Assembly: GCA_038532435.1 (NCBI GenBank)
Contig: JBCBAP010000038.1
Span: 1 to 33,662, forward strand
From: JBCBAP01 sp038532435
GTDB lineage: Bacteria; Pseudomonadota; Alphaproteobacteria; Rhodobacterales; Rhodobacteraceae
DNA: 33,662 bases
Reading direction: 5' to 3'
Below, piece after piece: positions 9,302 through 16,904 of the stretch; position 1 is the stretch's first letter, and each line of letters starts with the position of its first letter. The notes below the pieces were generated by a model that saw only the letters and a program-made list of their open reading frames with translations, had not been told where the DNA came from and did not search any database. The position numbers were made by a program, and so were the translations under genes.

Positions 9302-10045
9302 ATGGAGCCCATCGACCCTTTCCAAACCGTTTATTGCATCTGGCCCGGCGGTGCGATGAGCTATGTGGAGCATGCGGGCCTCGCGTCGTTTCAGGCCGCG
9401 GGCTATGAGGTTTGCGTCGTTGCCTTCACTCTGCCGCTGCAACTCCGAGCAGGCGTTCACTGGGTCGACGCCCGGGAGTACGTGAACCCGCCGGAGGGTG
9501 AGATACAGCTGGCGGCGCGAGCGACCTGTGACAGGCTGCGGTTCGCGGTGCTGAGACGTCACCCGGAGGCACTGGTCGTCGATCCGGGGATTTGCCGGTT
9601 GGCACCGCTCACCCCGATCAAGGGCAGGCTCTTTGCCTGGGCAGACGACCGCCGCGTCGGCACATCCCTGCTGGCTTTGCCCGAGGATAGCGCCGCACTC
9701 GCCGCGCTTGCCCCCCGCGCCGACGGGAGCGATCCGGGCGCGCTGGGCGCGGCGGAACTTTCCCGGGCTTTGCAGTCGAGCGGGGAAGGGCGCCATGCGC
9801 TGCCCCGCTACGCAGTAACGCCGGTGCCTCTTTTGAAGCGGCACCAGCTTCTCACGCGGACCGTCGATGAGGCGCGTCTGATCAAGCGGGAGGCTGTGGC
9901 CATCGATCTGCATGCGCCGGTGCTGCGCCGAGACCTCGCGCGGACCGGCGGTGTGCCGGACCGATGGTCCCTGCTGGGGCGGCTCATGGCCCGGTTCGGC
10001 GTCTGCGTCGGCGACGCACCGCTGGAGGTGGCGAAGGCCGGTTGA
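9302..10045 (+). CDS. GT32-like putative glycosyltransferase / conserved hypothetical
   Basis: 247 aa, soluble. The order of elements recalls sugar transferases of the GT32/capsular-synthesis type: an opening QTVYCIWPGGAMSYVEHAGL, a helix RFAVLRRHPEALVVDPGICRLAPL where such enzymes carry a DxD motif, then FAWADDRRVGTSLLALPED. The DxD itself is absent (VVDPGIC), so it may be inactive or a different fold member. GGAGG (9297-9301) abuts the ATG at 9302 with no spacer, which is poor for initiation; ATG 9356 is an in-frame alternative. It is divergent from the glycosyltransferase at 9177, with 124 bp between them, suggesting a shared surface-polysaccharide role. The function is a guess. Confidence 0.5.
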   Translation: MEPIDPFQTVYCIWPGGAMSYVEHAGLASFQAAGYEVCVVAFTLPLQLRAGVHWVDAREYVNPPEGEIQLAARATCDRLRFAVLRRHPEALVVDPGICRLAPLTPIKGRLFAWADDRRVGTSLLALPEDSAALAALAPRADGSDPGALGAAELSRALQSSGEGRHALPRYAVTPVPLLKRHQLLTRTVDEARLIKREAVAIDLHAPVLRRDLARTGGVPDRWSLLGRLMARFGVCVGDAPLEVAKAG

Positions 10046-10198
10046 TCCAAACGCTTTGCCGGGCCGCTCGACACGAGGTGGGCCGACGTGTGGCGCTCAT
10101 CGATTGGTTTGATCCGCGAGACACGGCGAAGCCTGCCTCAGGTCAAATGCTCAGGAGTGAGCGATCCGCCACCCAAGGATCCCGCCGACAAAGCTGCG

Positions 10199-10891
10199 TC
10201 AAACGCTGTGGAACCCGTGGCGGCGCAGCAGGTCCACCATCATATGCTGGGCCTTGATGCGGTGCGTGCGGTGCACGTCTCGCGCCGCCGCCGCATCCCC
10301 CGTCCGCAACGCATCGAGGAGCGCGCGGTGATCCCGCAGACTCTCCTCCGGCAGCGGACGGATATAGAGCGTGAGCGCGCGAGCACGGCTCACCTGGTCG
10401 TTGAAGGCGGAAACGATGGCGCTGATCCGGCCATTGCCCGCGAGGCTGACAAGCTCCCGGTGGAACCGTTCATCCGCTGCGGCCCAGGCCTCCCGATCCT
10501 CCGCGGCAATGGCGGCCTCCATGTCCAGCGTGGCCGCCTCCAGCGGGGCGAGCGTCTCGTCCGACGGGCCCGAGAGGGCGACGAGCTCGGCGGCGAGGCT
10601 CTCAAGCTCGGTCAGCACCTGATAGATCTCCTCCATATCCTTCGCCGACAGGCTGGAGATCTGCACGCCCCGGCGCGGGCGCACCTTGAGCAACCCTTGC
10701 GTTTCCAGCACGAGCGTCGCCTCGCGCACCGGCGTGCGGGACATGCCAAGTTGAGCCGCAAGCTCGCTTTCCAGATGGTTGGAACCCGCGGGCAGGCGGT
10801 TCGTCAAGATGAGGTGGCGCAACTCGTGAACGGCGCGCTGGGTTTGCGACAGACCCTTGCTGCGCGTCCCGGACCCTTCGGTTTGTCCCAT
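10199..10891 (-). CDS. GntR family transcriptional regulator, FCD domain
   Basis: DNA-binding repressor or activator responding to a small organic acid; 230 aa. The winged helix covers about residues 14-80 with recognition segment SRTPVREA (51-58) and the wing RPRRGVQI. The rest is the all-helical FCD ligand domain, with histidines in RFHRELV, RDHRALL and HRTHR that usually bind a metal for carboxylate ligands. It is the last gene of the leftward dehydrogenase operon (2 bp after the Gfo/Idh stop). The palindrome at 13059-13076 in the shared divergent promoter is its likely operator, so I expect autoregulation and control of both arms of the island. Confidence 0.9.
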   Translation of the reverse strand: MGQTEGSGTRSKGLSQTQRAVHELRHLILTNRLPAGSNHLESELAAQLGMSRTPVREATLVLETQGLLKVRPRRGVQISSLSAKDMEEIYQVLTELESLAAELVALSGPSDETLAPLEAATLDMEAAIAAEDREAWAAADERFHRELVSLAGNGRISAIVSAFNDQVSRARALTLYIRPLPEESLRDHRALLDALRTGDAAAARDVHRTHRIKAQHMMVDLLRRHGFHSV

Positions 10892-10893
10892 CC

Positions 10894-11910
10894 CTACACC
10901 CGTATCCGTTTCCCGGTTCTGTCCGAGGCATAGACCGCCGCCTCGAGCTCGAGCACCCGGCGGTAGTCCTCCGCCGTGTTTTCGAGCGGTGTGCCCTCAA
11001 GGAGAGCGGAAACCACATGGGATTGCAAGGCGTGGACGCAGTCGCCGGCGAAGCCCCCCCAGTCCTGCGCAGGGAGCAGGGTTTCGATACCGAGGCTGCG
11101 GAAGGGGCGCAGAATGACGGAGCCGTCCCCGCTGAGGGTGAGGGTCCCGCCGGTGCCCTCCACCAATGCCTCGCCCAGGGTGAGGCGGTGGTTCTCCGCA
11201 GCGTGGTCGAGCAGGCGGTTGCCATCAAAAAGCGCGCGCCGCCCGTCGGCGTAGGTGAACAGCATGTGGCCCGCATCCTCCCCGGCGATTGCCGGGTTCA
11301 TGCGGCGCAGATCCGCATAGACGCTGTCCGGGTCGCCGAGCAGGTAGCGGAACGTGTCGATCCAGTGCACCCCGGTCTCGTGGATCAAGAGGCGGGGCAT
11401 GGTCTGGAAGTAGGGCTGCCGGTCGAGGTAAGCCTCCGGCCCCTGCCCGTCGCCGGTGCGGAGGCGGAACGTCACCTGATGCACCTCGCCGATCGCGCCG
11501 GAGGACATCGCGTCCCGCATGATCCGGTACCAGGGCTGGAAGCGGAAATTCTCATGGACGATGATCGGGATTTCCGCCTCCCGCGCGATTGCGATGGCCT
11601 GATCGGCCTCCGCAAGGTCCCGGCAAAAGGGTTTCTGGCAGATGATCGCACGCACGTCGTGGGCGATGCCTGAACAGATGCTCGCCATGTGGTGGTCCGG
11701 CGGCAGGATGATGTCGAGGATGTCCGGCGTCTCCGCCTTCAGCATCGCATCGAGGTCGGTGTAGGCCGCAAGGCCGGTTGCACGTGCACGTGCCCGGTCG
11801 AGGTCGACCGCGGCGACGGGGGCTGCACCCGGGATCCGGGCCCAGGCGTCATAGTGAAACCGGGCGAAGTACCCCGCCCCGACACAGCCGACGCGGAGCG
11901 GGGGGGTCAC
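10894..11910 (-). CDS. Gfo/Idh/MocA family oxidoreductase
   Basis: NAD(P)-dependent dehydrogenase of sugar or sugar-acid type, 338 aa. The Rossmann fingerprint is GAGYFA (11-16). The catalytic motif reads QKP (92-94) rather than the common EKP, with the active-site lysine retained. The C-terminal alpha/beta domain includes HETGVHWIDTFRYLLG, whose histidine matches the family catalytic region. The GTG start overlaps the upstream dehydrogenase stop as GTGA, so the genes are translationally coupled. Genomic company (OtnK, OtnC) suggests oxidation of a C4 sugar acid to the 3-oxo acid, but the exact substrate cannot be told. Confidence 0.87.
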   Translation of the reverse strand: MTPPLRVGCVGAGYFARFHYDAWARIPGAAPVAAVDLDRARARATGLAAYTDLDAMLKAETPDILDIILPPDHHMASICSGIAHDVRAIICQKPFCRDLAEADQAIAIAREAEIPIIVHENFRFQPWYRIMRDAMSSGAIGEVHQVTFRLRTGDGQGPEAYLDRQPYFQTMPRLLIHETGVHWIDTFRYLLGDPDSVYADLRRMNPAIAGEDAGHMLFTYADGRRALFDGNRLLDHAAENHRLTLGEALVEGTGGTLTLSGDGSVILRPFRSLGIETLLPAQDWGGFAGDCVHALQSHVVSALLEGTPLENTAEDYRRVLELEAAVYASDRTGKRIRV

Positions 11911-12986
11911 AGCCGTGCCTGAACTGCGGCGGCGGCCTCATCGGTGCTTGCGGTGCCGCCGAGGTCCCGGGTCAGCGGAGCCCCCTCTGCCACCACCGCC
12001 TCGACCGCCTGCCGCAACCGCTCTCCGTCCTGCAGCAGGGCGGGTGCATCATGTTCGTGCCCGAGCCAGTCGAGCATCATCGCCGCCGACAGGATCATGG
12101 CGAACGGGTTCGCCGTGCCCTGCCCCGCAATATCCGGGGCGGAGCCGTGGCAGGGCTGGAACACGGCGTGATCCTCCCCGATGTCGCCGGAGGGGGCGAG
12201 GCCGAGGCCCCCCATCACGCCCGCGCCCAGATCGGAGAGGATGTCGCCGAACATGTTCTCGGTCACCATGACGTCGAACGTCCAGGGTCGCTGCACCATC
12301 CAGAGGGCGGTCGCGTCCACATAGGCGTGGTCCGCGTCGAGGTCCGGATGGCGGGCTGCCTCCGCATAGAACAGGTCCCTGAAATAAGCGAAGGCGCGGA
12401 AAACGTTCGCCTTGTCCACGCAGGTGACCCGGCCTTGCCCGCGGCCCGCATCCTTGCGTTGGCGTGCAAGGCGGAAGGCGAAGCGGAAGAGTTTCTCGGA
12501 CGTCTCCCGGGTGATCACCAGCGTCTCCCGCGCCTCGTTCTCCGTCACCTCGCCGCGTCCCTGGGTGAAGAAGAGACCTTCGGTGCTTTCGCGGATCAGG
12601 ACGAAGTCGATTGCCGCCCCCTCCGGTCGCAGGATGGGCGAGGCCTGGCCGGGCCGCACAGTTACCGGGCGGACACCGGCGAAGAGGTCGAGCCGTTTGC
12701 GCAGGTCGATCTGCGGGGAAATCTCGGTGCCGTCCGGGTAGCGCACGTCCGGCAGACCCATGGCGGACAGCAGGATCGCGTCCGCGGCGCGCGCAACCTC
12801 CATAGAGGCTTCGGGCAGGCTCTCCCCGGTTCTGGCGTAATGCGCGGCACCCGCCGGACAGTCCGTGAAGGTGAGCGTGTAATTCCCCGCATCGGCCATG
12901 CCGCGCAAGAGGTCGACCGTCGGTGCCATGATCTCCGGTCCGATCCCATCCCCGTCGAACACGGCAATCGCAAAGTCGGTTTTCAT
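11907..12986 (-). CDS. Isocitrate/isopropylmalate dehydrogenase family protein (tartrate/malate-type candidate)
   Basis: NAD-dependent beta-decarboxylating 2-hydroxyacid dehydrogenase, 359 aa. Motifs are GDGIGPE (12-18), LRKRLDLFAGVRP, IRESTEG (131-137), DKANVF with catalytic K192, metal-binding aspartates D224, D248 and D252, and the adenosine-binding HGSAPDIAGQGTANP. The IRESTEG form is closer to isocitrate, tartrate and D-malate dehydrogenases than to LeuB (REL-T-GG). Its position at the head of a GntR-regulated catabolic operon also argues against leucine synthesis. Start ATG 12986 is set by MKTDFAIAVFDGDGIG; the Shine-Dalgarno is weak. First gene of the leftward arm. Confidence 0.82.
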   Translation of the reverse strand: MKTDFAIAVFDGDGIGPEIMAPTVDLLRGMADAGNYTLTFTDCPAGAAHYARTGESLPEASMEVARAADAILLSAMGLPDVRYPDGTEISPQIDLRKRLDLFAGVRPVTVRPGQASPILRPEGAAIDFVLIRESTEGLFFTQGRGEVTENEARETLVITRETSEKLFRFAFRLARQRKDAGRGQGRVTCVDKANVFRAFAYFRDLFYAEAARHPDLDADHAYVDATALWMVQRPWTFDVMVTENMFGDILSDLGAGVMGGLGLAPSGDIGEDHAVFQPCHGSAPDIAGQGTANPFAMILSAAMMLDWLGHEHDAPALLQDGERLRQAVEAVVAEGAPLTRDLGGTASTDEAAAAVQARL

Positions 12987-13041
12987 TAATGGCACCCGGT
13001 CGTTATCGTGGCGTAGAGATCGGGAGTCCGTGTAACCGGGC

Positions 13042-13070
13042 TTGCGCCTCAGATCAATGCATACTTTAAT
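13042..13070 (+). promoter_or_regulatory. Candidate promoter of the rightward ABM-MBL-otnK-otnC operon
   Basis: A -35-like TTGCGC (13042-13047) and a -10-like TTTAAT (13065-13070) are 17 bp apart, placing transcription start about 25 bases before the ATG at 13101. The -10 lies inside the palindrome at 13059-13076, as expected for a repressible promoter. The -35 match is only moderate. Confidence 0.4.
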
Positions 13071-13076
13071 GTATGC
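13059..13076. promoter_or_regulatory. Palindromic operator, probable GntR/FCD binding site
   Basis: The sequence GCATACTTTAATGTATGC has perfect 6-bp arms GCATAC/GTATGC, and the central TTAA also matches, leaving one mismatched pair. It sits between the two divergent arms of the island (starts at 12986 and 13101). FCD-type GntR regulators commonly bind short AT-centred palindromes with GTAT/ATAC half-sites. The GntR gene of the leftward arm is the natural ligand-responsive partner. Confidence 0.6.
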
Positions 13077-13100
13077 GTCATTTGTCGCGGGGAGGTAGGG

Positions 13101-13388
13101 ATGTTTGCAGTGACCGTGCGGATGCGGGTCGAACCCGGGAAGTTCGACGCATTCATGGCCCGGATGGCCGAAAACGCCGCGGCGTCCCTCAAACTCGAGA
13201 CCGAGTGCACACGGTTCGATGTGTGGACGGATCCGAACCGACCGGGCGAAGTGTTCCTCTACGAGCTTTATGTCTCGCCGGAGGCGTTCGATCTTCATCT
13301 CGCCTCCGACCATTTCAAGACGTTCGACGCGGATGTCGCCGACATGCTGCTGGAAAAGACCGTGGCAACCTACCGGGAGCAGGCCTGA
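13101..13388 (+). CDS. ABM-domain protein, putative quinol monooxygenase
   Basis: 95-aa single-domain ferredoxin-like barrel protein of the antibiotic biosynthesis monooxygenase family (YgiN/LsrG type). It opens MFAVTVRMRVEPGKFDAFMA and contains the typical ETECTRFDVW and FLYELYVSPEAFDLHLASDHFK segments. A strong GGGGAGG (13089-13095) precedes the ATG. Its stop overlaps the start of the next gene by one base. Members are cofactor-free oxygenases or isomerases of small carbonyl compounds; in this island it could act on a sugar-acid derivative, which is inference only. Confidence 0.8.
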   Translation: MFAVTVRMRVEPGKFDAFMARMAENAAASLKLETECTRFDVWTDPNRPGEVFLYELYVSPEAFDLHLASDHFKTFDADVADMLLEKTVATYREQA

Positions 13389-14191
13389 TGGAGCAGACAT
13401 GGGAGGTCATCGCGCTGAAATATGCGGAGCGTAACACCCGGACCCGGGTGGAGAGCTTCATGTTCGATGATGACCATACGGGCCCCCACGACATGGACTA
13501 TTTCATTTGGGTGCTGCGGCGGGGCACCGATGTGATTCTCGTGGACACGGGCTATGACACCCGTGAGGCGCAGCGGCGGGATCGGCCAATCCAGCGCGAT
13601 CCGGTCGAGGCGCTCGCGGCCATCGGTGTACGGGCGGAGGATATCACCACCGTCATCATCACCCATCTGCATTACGACCATGCGGGCGGTCTCGACCGCT
13701 ATCCGAACGCAACGTTTCACCTGCAGGCAGCGGAGATGGCCTTCGCCACCGGCCCGTGCATGTGCCACGGGATCACGCGGATGCCCTTCACCGCCGATCA
13801 TGTGTGCGAGATGGTGCGGCACGTCTATTCGGGCCGTGTGGTGTTCCACGATGGCGAGGGCCCGGTCGCGCCGGGGGTCACGGTTCATTGCGTCGGCGGG
13901 CATTCCCGCGGGCTTCAGGCGGTGCGGGTGAAGACGGAGAGCGGCTGGCTCTGCCTCGCCTCCGACGCGGCGCACTACCGCGAGAATTTCATCACCGCTA
14001 AGCCGTTCCCGATCGTCGTGGACATGGAGGCTATGCTCGAGGGGTTCGGGACGATCCAGCGGCTCGCGAGCCGGTCCGATCTGGTGATCCCTGGGCACGA
14101 TCCGCTGGTCCGCGCACACTACCCGCAAGTCGATGCGGTACCGTTCGCCTGGCGGCTCGACCGCGGTGCGCACGCCCCGTTCGGGGGTTGA
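13388..14191 (+). CDS. Metallo-beta-lactamase-fold hydrolase, lactonase-like
   Basis: 267 aa, soluble. The dinuclear-zinc motif THLHYDHAGG (H93, H95, D97, H98) is intact, with later ligands likely in VGGHSRG, SDAAH and the terminal PGHDP. The overall layout resembles AttM/BlcC-type lactonases of the AiiA group, which open gamma-butyrolactones or acyl-homoserine lactones. Within a C4 sugar-acid cluster a tetronolactone-type substrate is plausible. It overlaps the ABM gene by one base and precedes otnK by 4 bp. An alternative is quorum-quenching activity; the sequence cannot decide. Confidence 0.78.
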   Translation: MEQTWEVIALKYAERNTRTRVESFMFDDDHTGPHDMDYFIWVLRRGTDVILVDTGYDTREAQRRDRPIQRDPVEALAAIGVRAEDITTVIITHLHYDHAGGLDRYPNATFHLQAAEMAFATGPCMCHGITRMPFTADHVCEMVRHVYSGRVVFHDGEGPVAPGVTVHCVGGHSRGLQAVRVKTESGWLCLASDAAHYRENFITAKPFPIVVDMEAMLEGFGTIQRLASRSDLVIPGHDPLVRAHYPQVDAVPFAWRLDRGAHAPFGG

Positions 14192-14195
14192 AACC

Positions 14196-15434
14196 ATGCT
14201 GCTCGGATGTATCGGCGACGATTTCACCGGATCGAGCGATCTTGCCAACACGCTGGCCAAGGGGGGCATGCGGGTCACGCAATATACCGGCGTGCCGGAG
14301 GGGCCCGCGGCCCCGGGTGTGGAAGCGGGCGTGGTGGCGCTCAAATCCCGCTCCGTTCCCGTGGCGGAGGCGGTGAAAAAATCCCTCGCCGCGCTCGACT
14401 GGTTGCTGGGGCAGGGCTGCACGCAGATCTTCTTCAAATACTGCTCCACCTTCGACTCGACGCCCGCAGGCAACATTGGACCGGTGGCGGAGGCGCTGGC
14501 GGAGCGTCTGGGGGAGGATGCGGTCATCGTTTGTCCAGCCTTCCCCGCGACAGGACGCTCCATTTATCAGGGGCACCTCTTCGTCGCGGACCGGCTGCTG
14601 AGCGAGAGCGGGATGGAGGACCATCCGCTCACACCGATGACGGACGCCGACCTGCGCCGCTGGCTCGCGCCCCAGACCAGCTGGCGGGTCGGGCATGTGG
14701 GGACGGACACGGTGTTTCAGGGGGCGGACGCGATCGCGGGGGCGCTTGCGGCACAGGTACCGGCGATGGTGGTCGTGGACGCCATCCGAGATGCGGATCT
14801 GATCGAGATCGGCCGCGCGGCGCAGACACGAAAGCTGATCACCGGCGGATCCGGCGTGGCGCTTGGCCTTCCCGCGAACTTCCGCGAGACGGGCCAGATC
14901 GGAGAGAGTGCGACGGACTGGCGGCCGGAGGTCGGGCGCGCCGCGATCCTCTCCGGCTCCTGCTCGACGGCGACGCAGGAACAGGTCGCGCGCTACGCGG
15001 CCGGGTCGCCAGCGTGCGAGGTGACCGCTGAGGCCGTCATGGAGGGCAGCCTGACGTCAGAGAGCCTCGCGGCCTGGGCACGGGACAAGGCAGCCCCGCT
15101 TATCTATTCCTCCGCGGATCCCGCGACGGTGCGCGCAGCCCAGGACCGGTTCGGCCGGGAGCAGGTCGCGGGCGCAATCGAGGCGCTCTTCGCCGAACTC
15201 GCCCGACGGCTGGTGACGGACGGTGTCCGCAGGCTGATCAGCGCGGGTGGCGAGACCTCCGGCGCCGTGGTCGAGGGACTGGCGCTCACCGCGCTTGAGA
15301 TCGGGCCCGAGATCGCGCCCGGCGTTCCGGCGGTTCGCGCTGCCGATCGCCCGCTGACACTCGCGCTCAAGTCGGGCAATTTTGGCGGCCCGGACTTCTT
15401 CGGTGACGCGCTCTCGGTGCTGGGCCATGACTGA
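14196..15434 (+). CDS. otnK: 3-oxo-tetronate 4-kinase OtnK (four-carbon acid sugar kinase)
   Basis: Phosphorylates 3-oxo-tetronate at O4, the second step of L-threonate/D-erythronate-type catabolism; 412 aa, normal for the family (formerly DUF1537). Motifs are GDDFTGS (7-13) at the N-terminus, KYCSTFDSTPAGNIGPV, PAFPATGRSIYQGHLFV, and the C-terminal nucleotide-binding SAGGETSG and LKSGNFGGPDFF. I choose ATG 14196 because MLLGCIGDDFTGS is the family start; an in-frame upstream start lies inside the MBL gene. It is followed by otnC, which would use its product. Confidence 0.92.
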   Translation: MLLGCIGDDFTGSSDLANTLAKGGMRVTQYTGVPEGPAAPGVEAGVVALKSRSVPVAEAVKKSLAALDWLLGQGCTQIFFKYCSTFDSTPAGNIGPVAEALAERLGEDAVIVCPAFPATGRSIYQGHLFVADRLLSESGMEDHPLTPMTDADLRRWLAPQTSWRVGHVGTDTVFQGADAIAGALAAQVPAMVVVDAIRDADLIEIGRAAQTRKLITGGSGVALGLPANFRETGQIGESATDWRPEVGRAAILSGSCSTATQEQVARYAAGSPACEVTAEAVMEGSLTSESLAAWARDKAAPLIYSSADPATVRAAQDRFGREQVAGAIEALFAELARRLVTDGVRRLISAGGETSGAVVEGLALTALEIGPEIAPGVPAVRAADRPLTLALKSGNFGGPDFFGDALSVLGHD

Positions 15435-15461
15435 GGGCGAGACCCTGGCCGGGATCATTTC

Positions 15462-16109
15462 ATGAGCGAGACGCGCCTGCGGGACGAGATCTGCGCCTTT
15501 GCGCGGTCGCTCTACGAGCGGGGGTACACCCACGGCTCCACGGGCAACATCTCGGCCCGGACGGAGGATGGGGGGCTGCTGGTCTCCCCGACGGGCACAA
15601 GTTTCGGGAGGCTCGATCCCGCCCGTCTGTCCCTGTTCGACGCGGACGGACGCCATGTGGACGGGGACAAGCCGACCAAGGAGATGCCGCTTCACACCGC
15701 GCTTTACGAAACGCGCGGTGGTCGGGCGGGAGCGGTCGTCCACCTTCATTCCCACCACGCGGTCGCGCTCTCGATGCTGCCGGAAACGGACTGGGACGAT
15801 GCGCTGCCGCCGCTCACGCCCTACGGGATCATGCAACTCGGCAGGGTCAAGGTCCTGCCCTACATCGCCCCCGGCGATCCGGCGATGGGGGATGCTGTTC
15901 GGGACCTCGGCGGCCAGCGCTCCGCTCTCATCCTCGCGAACCACGGACCGGTGGTGGCCGCCGGCAGCGTGGAGAAGGCGGTCTACGCGATGGAAGAGCT
16001 CGAGGAGACCGCGCGCCTCGCGCTGCGGCTGCGGGGAGAGCAGCCCCGGCTGCTGACCGACGCGCAGGTGGCCGCGCTGGTGGCCACCTTCAACATCGAC
16101 ATGGGCTGA
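15462..16109 (+). CDS. otnC: 3-oxo-tetronate 4-phosphate decarboxylase OtnC (class II aldolase fold)
   Basis: Predicted to decarboxylate 3-oxo-tetronate 4-phosphate to dihydroxyacetone phosphate; 215 aa. Class II aldolase/adducin features are GSTGNIS (phosphate site, 25-31), SPTGTSFG, the acidic catalytic residue E74 in KEMPLH, zinc ligands H94 and H96 in HLHSHH, and H161 in NHGPVVAAG. It lies 27 bp after otnK, and the pair matches the known OtnK-OtnC tandem. It ends the rightward arm; DHAP would enter lower glycolysis. Confidence 0.9.
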   Translation: MSETRLRDEICAFARSLYERGYTHGSTGNISARTEDGGLLVSPTGTSFGRLDPARLSLFDADGRHVDGDKPTKEMPLHTALYETRGGRAGAVVHLHSHHAVALSMLPETDWDDALPPLTPYGIMQLGRVKVLPYIAPGDPAMGDAVRDLGGQRSALILANHGPVVAAGSVEKAVYAMEELEETARLALRLRGEQPRLLTDAQVAALVATFNIDMG

Positions 16110-16119
16110 ACGCCGCGGG

Positions 16120-16743
16120 TCAGGCCACCTTGCGTGCCACGATGAAAACGGCCGGTGAGTTTTCCTGCCGCCAGCTTTCCTCGATGACGAAGCCCGCCGC
16201 GAGGATGCTCGATTCCAGCTGGTCCTTGTTAAAGATCCGGAGCAGCGGCAACAGGCCGAGCCGATAGCCGATAGGGCCGATGAAGCGGAACATGCTAAAG
16301 CTCTCCGCCATGCACACGGTGCTGGAGATGAAGACGCCGCCCACGCGCAGGGTCATGTGGACCTTGCTGATCGCGTCGTCTCGGTCGCTGACGAGGTGCA
16401 GGATGCTCATGCCCAGCACGACATCGTAGGAGGCGTCGGGCAGGATCATGCTGTCCATGTTCGCCTGCTCGTAGGTGATGTTCTCCACCCCGGCGGCGCG
16501 GGTCTTTTCCTCCGCGATCTCGATCATCTTGGAGGAGATGTCGATCGCGTGGATGTGGCGCACCTTCGGTGCATGATGGATCGCGGTGGTGCCGGTCCCC
16601 GCGCCGAATTCGAGCACGTCGCTCTCCGGCGTGAAGTGGCTCTGGGTGATCGCAAGCTTGCGCTGATAGGCGGCCTCGTCCTTCACCGGGGATCTGGCGT
16701 AGCGGTTGGCGATCCAATCCCAAAATCGTTCCTGTTTCGTCAT
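16120..16743 (-). CDS. Class I SAM-dependent methyltransferase
   Basis: 207 aa with the SAM-binding motif VLEFGAGTGTTA (43-54), the acidic AIDISS that follows beta-2, and motif SYDVVLGMSILHLV. This is a generic UbiE/BioC-like methyltransferase with no substrate signature I recognise. AAGGA precedes the ATG at about 9 bp. It converges with otnC (10 bp between stops) and is divergent from the LysR gene across 153 bp. Its place beside the carotenoid genes may be coincidental. Confidence 0.8.
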   Translation of the reverse strand: MTKQERFWDWIANRYARSPVKDEAAYQRKLAITQSHFTPESDVLEFGAGTGTTAIHHAPKVRHIHAIDISSKMIEIAEEKTRAAGVENITYEQANMDSMILPDASYDVVLGMSILHLVSDRDDAISKVHMTLRVGGVFISSTVCMAESFSMFRFIGPIGYRLGLLPLLRIFNKDQLESSILAAGFVIEESWRQENSPAVFIVARKVA

Positions 16744-16894
16744 CTGGGCAGTCCTTGTGCTGGGTCGTGAAGAGACCGGGGCACAGGTGCGGGCTCCGGC
16801 AGCGGGACAGTGCGGCGCGGAGTGTGTCCCCGGTCTCGGCGATCCGTCTACCGGAGCGCATGGGCGCTGTGAATTGACACGATTCGCCGAAACG

Positions 16895-16904
16895 ATATGC
16901 ATAT
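16895..16904. promoter_or_regulatory. AT-rich palindrome at the LysR gene start
   Basis: ATATGCATAT is a perfect 10-bp palindrome in the 153-bp divergent region between the methyltransferase and LysR genes, and it overlaps the first possible LysR ATG. It may be part of a LysR autoregulatory site, but it is short and could be chance. Confidence 0.3.

Noticed and set aside
10149..10162. A short hairpin GCTCA-GGAG-TGAGC between the GT32-like gene and the GntR gene, considered as a bidirectional terminator.
   Set aside because: Only a 5-bp stem without a T tract; not strong enough to call. The 10046-10198 gap otherwise shows nothing I can support.
11907..12986. Calling the dehydrogenase LeuB (3-isopropylmalate dehydrogenase).
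   Set aside because: It has the RESTEG form typical of isocitrate/tartrate/malate enzymes and no leucine genes nearby; it sits in a GntR-controlled catabolic operon.
11778..12989. A 403-codon plus-strand frame opposite the IDH-type dehydrogenase.
   Set aside because: Shadow of the dehydrogenase, whose catalytic motifs are intact on the other strand.
13388..14191. Naming the MBL-fold protein an acyl-homoserine lactonase (quorum quenching).
   Set aside because: The HxHxDH motif is shared by many hydrolases, and the operon context favours a metabolic lactone; the specific name is not supported.
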